DNA of 8,616 nt, taken from contig PUMX01000272.1 of the NCBI GenBank assembly GCA_003552485.1, positions 1 through 8,616 of the forward strand. Reading direction: 5' to 3'. Origin of the DNA: Candidatus Hydrogenedentota bacterium (lineage in GTDB: Bacteria; Hydrogenedentota; Hydrogenedentia; Hydrogenedentales; SLHB01). Every line of letters begins with the position of its first letter. Position 1 is the first letter of the stretch. The notes under the pieces are model-generated. The model had not been told where the DNA came from and ran no database searches. It worked only from the letters and a program-made list of their open reading frames with translations. Positions 1-6,495 of this stretch are shown one piece after another. A program made the position numbers and the translations under genes.

Positions 1-261
1 AAGCCGGATGATTCCTGCTTCGAAGCTTTTGATTATCTTTTGGCGGAACTCGGGCAAGAACGGTATATCGCCGGGCAGGCAAGAATACATCCCATGCCCA
101 TGCTCGGCCGGTTTGAGGATGTCCGACGGGATGTCCGTGAGGCCATGGAAAAAGGCCGACCGGGAGGCGGCTTTATCTTAGGCCCCAGCCATTCGGTTGC
201 CTACGGCACTGAATATGATAATTTCATGGCCATGCTCGACGAATTCGTCAAAATGCGCTGA
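1..261 (+). CDS. Uroporphyrinogen decarboxylase (URO-D) superfamily protein, C-terminal part, cut by the window edge
   Basis: The frame is open from the first base to a TGA at 259-261, giving the last 86 residues; the start lies outside the window. The tail carries a glycine-rich stretch (GGGFILGPSHSV, about codons 57-68) followed by a Y-D-N-F-MAMLDEF end. This is the typical C-terminal signature of URO-D-fold proteins of the large non-haem branch, which includes corrinoid-linked methyltransferases and many uncharacterised catabolic-cluster members. True HemE enzymes end differently, so a haem role is unlikely. The catalytic barrel is not visible, so reaction and substrate cannot be assigned. 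It is followed after 41 bases by a broken FG-GAP protein and then by a six-hairpin-like protein, which suggests a carbohydrate or methylated-compound catabolic cluster. The visible part shows no sign of decay. Confidence 0.82.
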   Translation, partial: KPDDSCFEAFDYLLAELGQERYIAGQARIHPMPMLGRFEDVRRDVREAMEKGRPGGGFILGPSHSVAYGTEYDNFMAMLDEFVKMR

Positions 262-302
262 CTTTCTCTTTATTACTGATGTCACCATAATAAGCTCTTG
301 CT

Positions 303-764
303 ATGAAACTGTGGAAAAAAGTTTCGCTCGGAAAACGTTCGGGAGGATTTGTGACACCGGTCGAGCTGAACGGCGACGGGCAATTGGACTTGTTGCTGTC
401 CTATGTCCAGGAATATTCCGCTCATTTGCACTTGGTCGCCGTGGATCTCGACGGTGACTTCCTCTGGAGCTACGGAAATGAGGCGGCAATAAGTCAGCGC
501 GGCGGCAAAGAACCCTCATTGAGACCGCCGTTAACCGCATTCGATTTTAATGGTGACGGTCAGACAGAAGTTGTGGTTGACTTGGGCGGTCTCGATGCTT
601 AAGTGGCCGAAGACCTCCAGCCGGGTGCGACAAAGGTGCAGGTATCGGTGCAGGCTGTTCCGGTCGATCTGCGCGGTGATGAACGGGAGGAGCTTGTTCT
701 ATATCAACCGTATCAGGGAAAGGCCGTCTATGTTTGCAGCGCGTCACTTGGGGTGTTACGGTGA
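303..764 (+). pseudogene. FG-GAP/VCBS-repeat-like protein, interrupted and internally deleted
   Basis: From ATG 303 the frame runs 99 codons to a TAA at 600-602, and the same frame then continues to a TGA at 762-764. The first part holds two calcium-loop-like repeats of the FG-GAP/VCBS beta-propeller type: LNGDGQLDLLL at about residues 20-30 and FNGDGQTEVVVDL at about 83-95. The part after the stop holds a degenerate third one (VDLRGDEREELVLY) followed by QGKAVYV. In propeller proteins and rhamnogalacturonan-lyase-like proteins such repeats are spaced through several hundred residues, so the 150-codon product looks as if a central block is missing as well as carrying the nonsense codon. The join after residue 99 (GGLDA, stop, VAEDLQPG) reads as unrelated sequence. 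There is no Shine-Dalgarno sequence before ATG 303 and no signal peptide, so a cytoplasmic or remnant protein is likely. An annotator could instead call 303-602 a short intact gene. Confidence 0.6.
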
Positions 765-1017
765 TCCGGAATTTATTAGAAATTGATACTGTTCAAGGCG
801 ATGATCTGGTTGTAGTAAAAACCGGCGTGGATCCGATCAAAATGTAAATTATTTAAAGCAATTACGAGATAAGATCAAAAACCATTTCGAACAGAGGGGA
901 GACTGTAAACACGGCTACTGGAAATGGCAAGAATCCCATCATGGTACAGAACACTACGAGCTGTTTCTCAGAAATCTCTGGCGTCTGGACCCCGGCGATC
1001 AGACTACTGTTTCTCAA
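761..1017 (+). pseudogene. N-terminal part of the six-hairpin-like protein, split by a one-base frameshift
   Basis: A protein-like frame (VIRNLLEIDTVQGDDLVVVK and following) runs from about 761 to a TAA at 845-847. Reading then continues naturally in another frame from 844 onward (NVNYLKQLRDKIKNHFEQRG, then YWKWQESHHGTEHYELFLRN), which joins the downstream gene at ATG 1018 without a stop. Restoring one A in the AAAA run at 839-842 fuses the two frames into a continuous protein reading ...VDPIKNVNYLKQ.... The second frame has no ATG, GTG or TTG between its upstream stop (802-804) and 1018, so the conserved-looking residues 850-1017 cannot be translated from a normal start. The true N-terminus cannot be located, because the sequence upstream of 761 belongs to the FG-GAP remnant. 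The alternative explanation is a sequencing or assembly error in the A run. Confidence 0.55.
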
Positions 1018-2034
1018 ATGATTGATGCTACGGAACATATAGGCAACTGGAACCCTGATATACCGGATTGGTTTTCCTGGGAAAAAGGATTGTTCTATTC
1101 GCACCATTTTGGAACTGACGGGGTTGATAAAAAGGAAGTGGAAGAAGGAAGCATTAACCTGCCCACTCATTTCAGGTTTATCAACCTCTGTCTGGTTGCC
1201 TATCAAATGACGAAGGAGGAGAAGTATATTGACCTGTCAATCAGATTTGCCGAACGTTGGGCGGACGCGATTTTAGATAACTGCACTTTACTGCCGGCAG
1301 CCTTGGAAGGCAGGTCAATATCATATTCCAGGAAGGAACATCAGAACTATTTTTCCTATGTTAAAGAAAATCCTGAAGTGGGACTCGCTGACAACGTGGA
1401 CCGGGCAGAGGATTTTTTGGCATCTGATGTCCCTGCGTCATTTTTAAAACTATGGCAAATAACAGGCAACCATAAGTTCAGAATTTCCGCGGAAATCATA
1501 ATCGATATTGTGGCTACCCAGATTGAAGATCATGACGCCGGGTGCGGAATTGATATGATTAGGATGTTTCGTTCTATGACCGGTAATTACAAATACGATG
1601 ATTTGATCTTAAATACGATTGCTGAACTGGAGCCTTATTCTTTTGAAGAAGTTTCTTTTAAACCTTTTATTGAAAGAAAAAACGCGGGTTCTAAAATATC
1701 GGGACATACTTTTGGCATAGGCAAGCGAAAAGACAAACCATTTTGGTATGAGGAGGGCCAAAATGCCAGGCATAATCCGATTCTATTGTCTCTGGCCGCT
1801 GAAATTAAAAACGATGAACAGCTGGCTCTCCGGGCTCTCGATATTGGCAGAACATATTTCGAACTGGGGCGGGAAACGTTTGATCACGGACATCAGCATG
1901 GTTGCGGGTCAAAAACTGTGAGCGCGATAGCTCGCGGCAATGGCAGAGAGAATAATTCAGGAGTCGTTACAGCAGTGCTGGAACCTCTGCTGGACAATTT
2001 TGAATTTCAACCCCCTCTCACAGCCATCCCATAA
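1018..2034 (+). CDS. Six-hairpin glycosidase-like (alpha/alpha-toroid) protein, 5'-truncated frame
   Basis: The longest open part gives 338 codons from ATG 1018 to TAA 2032-2034. The ATG is probably not the original start, because the frame is open and protein-like for about 170 bases upstream. The sequence is mainly helical, with regularly spaced aromatic, histidine and acidic residues, as in alpha/alpha-toroid glycosidases and lyases: an F-x-W-E-K-G-L-F-Y-S-H-H block near residues 19-30, an L-P-T-H-F-R-F block near 48-54, and a late G-H-Q-H-G-C-G-S-K block near 295-303 followed by GNGRENNSGVV. No signal peptide or membrane segment is seen. I recognise the fold type but not a named family; catalytic residues cannot be assigned. 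Its neighbours (URO-D protein, FG-GAP remnant) support a polysaccharide-catabolism setting. Because it lacks its N-terminus it is probably a non-functional remnant. Confidence 0.55.
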   Translation: MIDATEHIGNWNPDIPDWFSWEKGLFYSHHFGTDGVDKKEVEEGSINLPTHFRFINLCLVAYQMTKEEKYIDLSIRFAERWADAILDNCTLLPAALEGRSISYSRKEHQNYFSYVKENPEVGLADNVDRAEDFLASDVPASFLKLWQITGNHKFRISAEIIIDIVATQIEDHDAGCGIDMIRMFRSMTGNYKYDDLILNTIAELEPYSFEEVSFKPFIERKNAGSKISGHTFGIGKRKDKPFWYEEGQNARHNPILLSLAAEIKNDEQLALRALDIGRTYFELGRETFDHGHQHGCGSKTVSAIARGNGRENNSGVVTAVLEPLLDNFEFQPPLTAIP

Positions 2035-2393
2035 ATGACACGTTAAATCAGGCGGACTTGAACTTCCCTGTAGACTGGTTCCATAGATGAGCAGTTTTGA
2101 GGAGCAGCGAGTGACCGCTATACGATCCCTGTTCAGCGGCCATACACTCGTCGGCCAGAAAACCGGAGCCGGGGGCGGGGGCGGGAACCTTTTTTTCAGG
2201 AGGCGGTCGGCGCCCCACCGGGACGGAAAGAACTATCGGATTCCGCAAAAATTACAAAAAATCAAATCCCCGCTTGCCATCTTCACATGATCGGCCTACA
2301 TTAACTGAAGATAATAATTTTCTATTCCTTTCCTCAAATAAGATTGACCAAATGGTTAGATATGGCTTTGAGCCTACCTGACCCCAAAAAGCT
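2035..2393. other. Intergenic stretch before the transport operon
   Basis: These 359 bases contain no convincing gene. Short frames exist on both strands around 2048-2290, but they are low-complexity (poly-glycine or proline-rich) across the G-rich tract and match no family I know. Visible structure: a run of G blocks at 2171-2185 (5, 5 and 3 G separated by single C), a T7 run at 2190-2196, a GC-rich patch at 2204-2226, and then a sharp shift to A+T-rich sequence from about 2230 to the start of the next gene. No clear stem followed by a T tract is present for the upstream gene. The A+T-rich part is the natural place for the operon promoter. Confidence 0.6.
2274..2302 (+). promoter_or_regulatory. 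Candidate promoter of the transport operon
   Basis: TTGCCA at 2274-2279 and TACATT at 2297-2302 are separated by 17 bases, matching a sigma-70-type -35/-10 pair at 5 of 6 and 4 of 6 positions. It lies about 90 bases upstream of ATG 2394 at the G+C-rich to A+T-rich transition. If the organism uses a Bacteroidota-type sigma factor this motif would not apply. I saw no exact TAnnTTTG motif nearby. Confidence 0.25.
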
Positions 2394-3146
2394 ATGAAAC
2401 TGATAAGCAAACTTTCCGCACTGACACTGGTAAGCCTGCTGGCTTCGCAAGCACAGGCGCGAGATCCGGCCGAAATTCTCGACCGAATGGAACAGGCGAT
2501 GCGGGGCAATTCGAATTATGCTGAAATGACGATGAAAATCGAACGTCCCCGCTATGAGCGCGAAATTTCCATGCGCTCCTGGATGCTTGGCCGCGACTAT
2601 TCGATGATTATCATCACCGCTCCCGCACGCGATGAAGGCACTGCTTACCTGATGCGCGGCAATGATATCTGGAATTACGATCCACGAATTGACCGAACTA
2701 CCAGATTGCCATCTTCGATGATGGCGCAGTCCTGGATGGGGTCGGATTTTACCAATGATGATCTGGTCCGCGACAGCGACCTCATAGAGGACTATGAGCA
2801 TGAACTGTTGCGAACCGAGGAGTATGAAGGCAGGCAAGCGTATGTCATCGAAATGATTCCCAAACCGGATACCCCGATCGTCTGGGGGAAGGTGAAAATG
2901 TGGATCCGCACCAAGGATTACATCCAGCTTCGGGTGGAAAATTATGATCAGCGGGATGAGCTGGTAAATACTATGAGGCTGGATCAGATTACGGAATTTG
3001 ATGGGCGGCAGCTTCCAGCTCGTATGACCGTCGAACCTGCCGATGAAGACAACAAACGCACCATCCTGACCTACAAGCAACTGGAATTCGATGTAGACAT
3101 TAATGAAGAATTCTTCACCCCGCGCAACATGCAACGAGTACGGTGA
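2394..3146 (+). CDS. Outer-membrane lipoprotein-sorting protein, LolA-like fold (periplasmic)
   Basis: A 250-residue secreted protein. The first 22 residues form a Sec signal peptide (MKLISK, hydrophobic core to about 18, AQA cleavage site before R23), with no lipobox cysteine, so the mature protein should be soluble in the periplasm. The mature part fits the LolA-like 'outer membrane lipoprotein-sorting protein' family (PF17131 type): DPAEILDRMEQAM at its start, IWNYDP at 92-97, and the hallmark SWMGSDFTNDDLV at 113-125. Proteins of this fold are half-barrels that shield acyl chains or similar hydrophobic cargo. It opens a co-directional operon and is followed after 16 bases by the first permease, so it probably works as the carrier for that ABC transporter. 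ATG 2394 is chosen because it gives the signal peptide directly; no Shine-Dalgarno sequence precedes it. Cargo is unknown: lipoprotein, lipid or hopanoid-like molecules are all possible. Confidence 0.85.
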   Translation: MKLISKLSALTLVSLLASQAQARDPAEILDRMEQAMRGNSNYAEMTMKIERPRYEREISMRSWMLGRDYSMIIITAPARDEGTAYLMRGNDIWNYDPRIDRTTRLPSSMMAQSWMGSDFTNDDLVRDSDLIEDYEHELLRTEEYEGRQAYVIEMIPKPDTPIVWGKVKMWIRTKDYIQLRVENYDQRDELVNTMRLDQITEFDGRQLPARMTVEPADEDNKRTILTYKQLEFDVDINEEFFTPRNMQRVR

Positions 3147-3162
3147 AATATCCTGAATCATT

Positions 3163-4383
3163 ATGAGCACATATATTACGCTGGCCTGGCGAAACATATG
3201 GAGGAATAAAAAACGGACGCTGATCACGGTTTCGGCTATCATTTTTGCCGTAATCCTGGCGATTATGATGCAGTCGGTTAACCGTGGAAGTTATGAGATG
3301 ATGATCGATCGTTCGGTCAGTTTTAGTACAGGTTATATTCAGCTGCAGGATTACCGATATAATGATGAATCCTCCCTTGATAATACTTTTTACTATGATA
3401 AGGAACTACGAAATCGGGTAAGAAACGCCGATAATCGCATTGAGAAAATCCTTCCAAGGATACAAACTTTCATGCTGGCGGCTAATGACGAGTCCACCCG
3501 CGGAGCGATGGTTTTCGGAATCGATCCGGAAAAGGAACATCGCTTCAATGAACTCCGGAATTATAAAAGCAAAGGCCGGTTTTTTAACCTTGATGAAGAA
3601 GCGGCCGTGCTTAGTGAGGGACTGGCCGATCGCCTGCAACTGACTGTGGGAGATACCCTCGCGTTAATTGGTCAGGGCCGGTTCGGCATGTCGGCCAGCG
3701 GTTTGTTTGAAATCACCGGACTGATAGAGCACCCGATCCGGGAACTGAACAACCAGTCCGTATTTCTGCCCCTCCAAACCGCTCAGCACCTTTTATCAGC
3801 AGATGATCATCTTACGACTCTCATGATTGCCCCTCAGCGGGAAAGACAAACCGAACCGGTTGCCTCTTCTTTGCAAAAAGAATTTGAAGACAGCGAACTG
3901 GTGGTTTACACCTGGCCGGAACTCATGCCTGAATTGCTCGAACTAATGGAGCTGGATCTCGCCGGACCGCGATTCTTCACCCTGATCCTTTATATCGTAA
4001 TCGGCTTCGGATTCTTCGGCACTATCCTCACGATGACCATGGAACGCCTGCGGGAATTCGGGGTTTTGCTTTCGGTTGGAATGAAGCGGGGAAAACTGGC
4101 ATCGGTGGTCTTTCTGGAGACACTGTTTATCAGCATTATCGGTGTACTTACCGGCATGGCGGGAGCCTGGCTCATTTTGAAAGCCATAGATCCTATTGTA
4201 CTTACCGGCGATGCCGCCAATGCCGTCATTGACTTGGGCTTCGAACCGATACTCCCGATGTCTTTTGCGGCGGATCAGTTTTACAATCAGGGGTTGCTTG
4301 TCTTTCTGATTGCCATGATTGTATTCCTGTTCCCGCTGATTAAGATATTGAGGCTCAACATACTGGAAGCTGCCCGGAAGTAG
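3163..4383 (+). CDS. ABC transporter permease, FtsX/MacB (LolC/E-like) family, first subunit
   Basis: A 406-residue inner-membrane permease with the standard four-helix MacB/LolCE topology. There is one helix at about 19-38 directly after the WRNIWRNKKRT motif, then a large periplasmic domain to about 265 (MacB_PCD-type), then three helices at about 269-290, 316-337 and 377-395. Between the second and third helices lies the coupling segment MERLREFGVLLSVGM (about 292-307), the FtsX-family element that contacts the ATPase. The protein ends in ILEAARK, close to the NPLEAAK tail usual in this family. It begins 16 bases after the LolA-like gene and is followed by a second, clearly paralogous permease, so the two probably form a heterodimer like LolC-LolE. 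Residues known to matter for LolA docking in LolC cannot be judged without alignment. No Shine-Dalgarno sequence is seen. Confidence 0.9.
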   Translation: MSTYITLAWRNIWRNKKRTLITVSAIIFAVILAIMMQSVNRGSYEMMIDRSVSFSTGYIQLQDYRYNDESSLDNTFYYDKELRNRVRNADNRIEKILPRIQTFMLAANDESTRGAMVFGIDPEKEHRFNELRNYKSKGRFFNLDEEAAVLSEGLADRLQLTVGDTLALIGQGRFGMSASGLFEITGLIEHPIRELNNQSVFLPLQTAQHLLSADDHLTTLMIAPQRERQTEPVASSLQKEFEDSELVVYTWPELMPELLELMELDLAGPRFFTLILYIVIGFGFFGTILTMTMERLREFGVLLSVGMKRGKLASVVFLETLFISIIGVLTGMAGAWLILKAIDPIVLTGDAANAVIDLGFEPILPMSFAADQFYNQGLLVFLIAMIVFLFPLIKILRLNILEAARK

Positions 4384-4442
4384 AGCGAAGCGCATAACGC
4401 TATTCATTCTTTGCTCAGTGCCATGCTGAAATCAAAAATCCC

Positions 4443-5669
4443 ATGAAAACATTACTTATTATATCCTGGAGAAACATCTGGCGCCATCCTGCACGCAGTG
4501 GAGTATTATTAACGGCCATCGCGATAGGACTGTGGGCCGGAGTGATAGCGATTGGAACCACGAACGGGTTACTGAAACAACGAATGGAGTATCTGATTGA
4601 AAGCGAAGTAACCCATGCGCAAATTCATCACCCTGAATTTCTTGCCGAGGGGTATTCGTGGATGTACATTTCCGATCACAACCAAATTGCCTCTTGGCTG
4701 GATGATGATTCCAGAGTTGTAAGCCATACTTTCCGAACCGTAACTGATGGAATGTTGCAATCCCCGGTAAAAACTTCCGGAGTCCGGATTCGCGGCATTG
4801 ATGAGAAAAGCGAAATCCGAACCACCACTTTTCATGAAAACATGGTGGAAGGCGAGTATCTCAATACTGATATGCGCAATGCCGTGATCATGGGTAAGAG
4901 CCTGGCTGAGGAGCACAACATGGAAATCGGTAATCGAATCGTGCTCACTTTTGAAAATGTAAACAATGAGTTGACTTCCGCTTCTTTCAATATAACCGGT
5001 TTTTTTCAGTCAGCTTCATCTGATTACGACGAGCGTAACGTATTCGTGCGCTCCGATGATTTTATGAAGATTCTTGCTGACCGACCTGTTTATCATGAAA
5101 TCGGTATGATGCTGCGGAATGAAGGGCAAGCTGCCTCTGTTGTGGACGACTTGAACTCGGAGTTCTCAGGCATCGAAGCGCAAACCTGGCGTCAGCTCTC
5201 CCCGGAACTGAGTATGCTGGTCGAGATGGGTGGTTTTATGCTCTATATCATAACTATGATCATAATGATCGCCCTCGCTTTCGGTATCCTCAACACAATG
5301 CTTATGGCTTTGTTTGAGCGAATGCGCGAGATCGGTATGCTGCTGTCTATCGGAATGAGCCGTCTGAGGATATTTGCTATGATCATGCTTGAAGCGGTCA
5401 CTTTAACGATCACCGGCGCGGCAGCTGGTTTTGCTCTGGCATGGATCAGCTTACTCTACTTTACCGGAACCGGCATCAATCTTGAAATATTTGCCGGAGC
5501 TGAAGCCTTTGCCGAAATAGGCTGGGATTCAACGGTCTACCCGATCATGACAACAAACGAGTATATCGCTGTAATATTGGTAGTCATTACCGTAACGCTG
5601 CTGGCGGCTCTCTATCCGGCATTCAAGGCCATCCGTATCAATCCGCTCGAAGCGGCAAAGGACACCTGA
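4443..5669 (+). CDS. ABC transporter permease, FtsX/MacB (LolC/E-like) family, second subunit
   Basis: A 408-residue paralogue of the preceding gene with the same plan. The N-terminal motif is SWRNIWRHPARSG, followed by helix 1 at about 20-40. A periplasmic domain runs to about 260 and includes VRIRGID and an IMGKSLAEEHNMEIGNRI block, as is usual for MacB_PCD domains. Helices lie at about 263-287, 312-335 and 373-395. The coupling segment FERMREIGMLLSIGM sits at about 290-304, and the tail is RINPLEAAKDT, the canonical C-terminus of the family. It starts 59 bases after the first permease and ends 58 bases before the ATPase gene, keeping one operon. Divergence between the two permeases outside the membrane and coupling segments suggests distinct roles, as in LolC and LolE, where one contacts the carrier and one the cargo. 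That division is inferred from the family, not visible here. Confidence 0.9.
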   Translation: MKTLLIISWRNIWRHPARSGVLLTAIAIGLWAGVIAIGTTNGLLKQRMEYLIESEVTHAQIHHPEFLAEGYSWMYISDHNQIASWLDDDSRVVSHTFRTVTDGMLQSPVKTSGVRIRGIDEKSEIRTTTFHENMVEGEYLNTDMRNAVIMGKSLAEEHNMEIGNRIVLTFENVNNELTSASFNITGFFQSASSDYDERNVFVRSDDFMKILADRPVYHEIGMMLRNEGQAASVVDDLNSEFSGIEAQTWRQLSPELSMLVEMGGFMLYIITMIIMIALAFGILNTMLMALFERMREIGMLLSIGMSRLRIFAMIMLEAVTLTITGAAAGFALAWISLLYFTGTGINLEIFAGAEAFAEIGWDSTVYPIMTTNEYIAVILVVITVTLLAALYPAFKAIRINPLEAAKDT

Positions 5670-5676
5670 TCACTAA

Positions 5677-5694
5677 CCTGTTTAATTAATCAGG
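5677..5694. repeat. Imperfect 18-bp palindrome between permease and ATPase genes
   Basis: CCTG and CAGG arms flank a TTAATTAA core, with one mismatched position on each side. It lies in the 58-base gap between the second permease and the ATPase. It could be a weak hairpin or protein-binding site; there is no T tract, so it is not a terminator. The core is simple A+T-rich sequence and chance is a real alternative. Confidence 0.25.
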
Positions 5695-5727
5695 CTGAAT
5701 TTACCTGTCAATTACAAGCAAATTGTT

Positions 5728-6495
5728 ATGTCTGTCATAAAAACAAAAGATATTTCTAAAGTATATAATCCGGACACGGTTCCGATACATGCATTGCGGA
5801 ATGTTAACATTACTTTTGAAGAAGGCGAGTTCTCGAGCATTGTCGGCCCGTCCGGATCCGGTAAAACCACCCTGCTCAATATGATTGGCGGGCTGGACAA
5901 GCCCACTTCCGGCACCGTGGAGGTAAATGGAACAATAATCACCGGCATGAAAGACAGAAAACTGATTGACTTCCGTCTGCACAACATTGGGTTCGTCTTC
6001 CAGCACTACAATTTGATTCCCGTTTTCACTGCGCGAGAAAACGTCTCCTTCATCATGCTCCTGCAAGGACGCGAAAAAAAAGTAATCCGACAGCGTGCAG
6101 AAGAACTACTGGATGAAGTGGGATTGGGAGATCGCAAAAACGCCCGTCCGGCACAGATGTCCGGCGGCCAGCGGCAGCGTGTTGCCGTTTGCCGCGCACT
6201 CGCCTCAGAGCCGAAATTTATTCTGGCAGATGAACCCACGGCGAATCTCGATTCCACCGCTGCAATGAACCTGCTGGATATCATGCAGAAAATGAATGAG
6301 GAACAGAAGGTCACCTTCGTGTTTTCGACCCACGATCAACGGGTGGTCGAGCGGGCCAGAAGAGTTATATCTTTGGTGGACGGCGCCATAGAAAGCGACA
6401 AATATCAGAAGGCGTATGAGTATGATAAAGCCGGTGCGCATATATCTACTAAAACCAGTTGTTGCACTCCTGATTTACATAACATGGATTCCTGA
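5728..6495 (+). CDS. ABC transporter ATP-binding protein, LolD/MacB type
   Basis: A 255-residue cytoplasmic ATPase that should power the two permeases just upstream. All nucleotide-binding elements are intact: Walker A GPSGSGKTT at 40-48, Q-loop glutamine 92 in FVFQHYNLIP, signature MSGGQRQR at 144-151 (Met replaces the usual Leu), Walker B FILADEP at 164-170, D-loop NLDS at 173-176, and switch histidine 202 in STHD. The insertion and spacing pattern matches the LolD/MacB/MJ0796 lipoprotein-release class. Family members normally end soon after a VxxxxDGxI segment, here at about residues 217-222. This protein goes on for about 30 more residues (CCTPDLHNMDS end) that read as arbitrary sequence, because they are encoded by the start of the next gene in another frame. 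A lost original stop near 6417-6419 would explain that. There is no Shine-Dalgarno sequence before ATG 5728. Confidence 0.92.
   Translation: MSVIKTKDISKVYNPDTVPIHALRNVNITFEEGEFSSIVGPSGSGKTTLLNMIGGLDKPTSGTVEVNGTIITGMKDRKLIDFRLHNIGFVFQHYNLIPVFTARENVSFIMLLQGREKKVIRQRAEELLDEVGLGDRKNARPAQMSGGQRQRVAVCRALASEPKFILADEPTANLDSTAAMNLLDIMQKMNEEQKVTFVFSTHDQRVVERARRVISLVDGAIESDKYQKAYEYDKAGAHISTKTSCCTPDLHNMDS

Noticed and set aside
2048..2290. Two short overlapping frames on opposite strands in the intergenic region
   Set aside because: Both owe their length to the G/C-rich tract (poly-Gly or Pro-rich translation), have no ribosome site and match no known family.
2344..2372. TTGACC upstream of the LolA-like gene as a -35 box
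   Set aside because: No -10-like hexamer lies at 16-18 bases; the nearest TATGGC is only 11 bases away.
2334..3242. 302-codon minus-strand open frame opposite the LolA-like gene
   Set aside because: It is longer than the sense gene, but its translation has no family signature, while the sense strand has a signal peptide and hallmark LolA-like motifs. It is a shadow frame.
3943..4407. 154-codon minus-strand frame opposite the first permease
   Set aside because: Composition is low-complexity polar and it lies opposite conserved FtsX coupling and membrane segments; a shadow frame.
5684..5696. 13-base identity (AATTAATCAGGCT) between the permease-ATPase gap and the right tip of the inverted repeat (8097-8109)
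   Set aside because: One such match in about 8.6 kb of A+T-tolerant sequence is close to chance expectation and does not extend further, so I do not claim an element remnant there.
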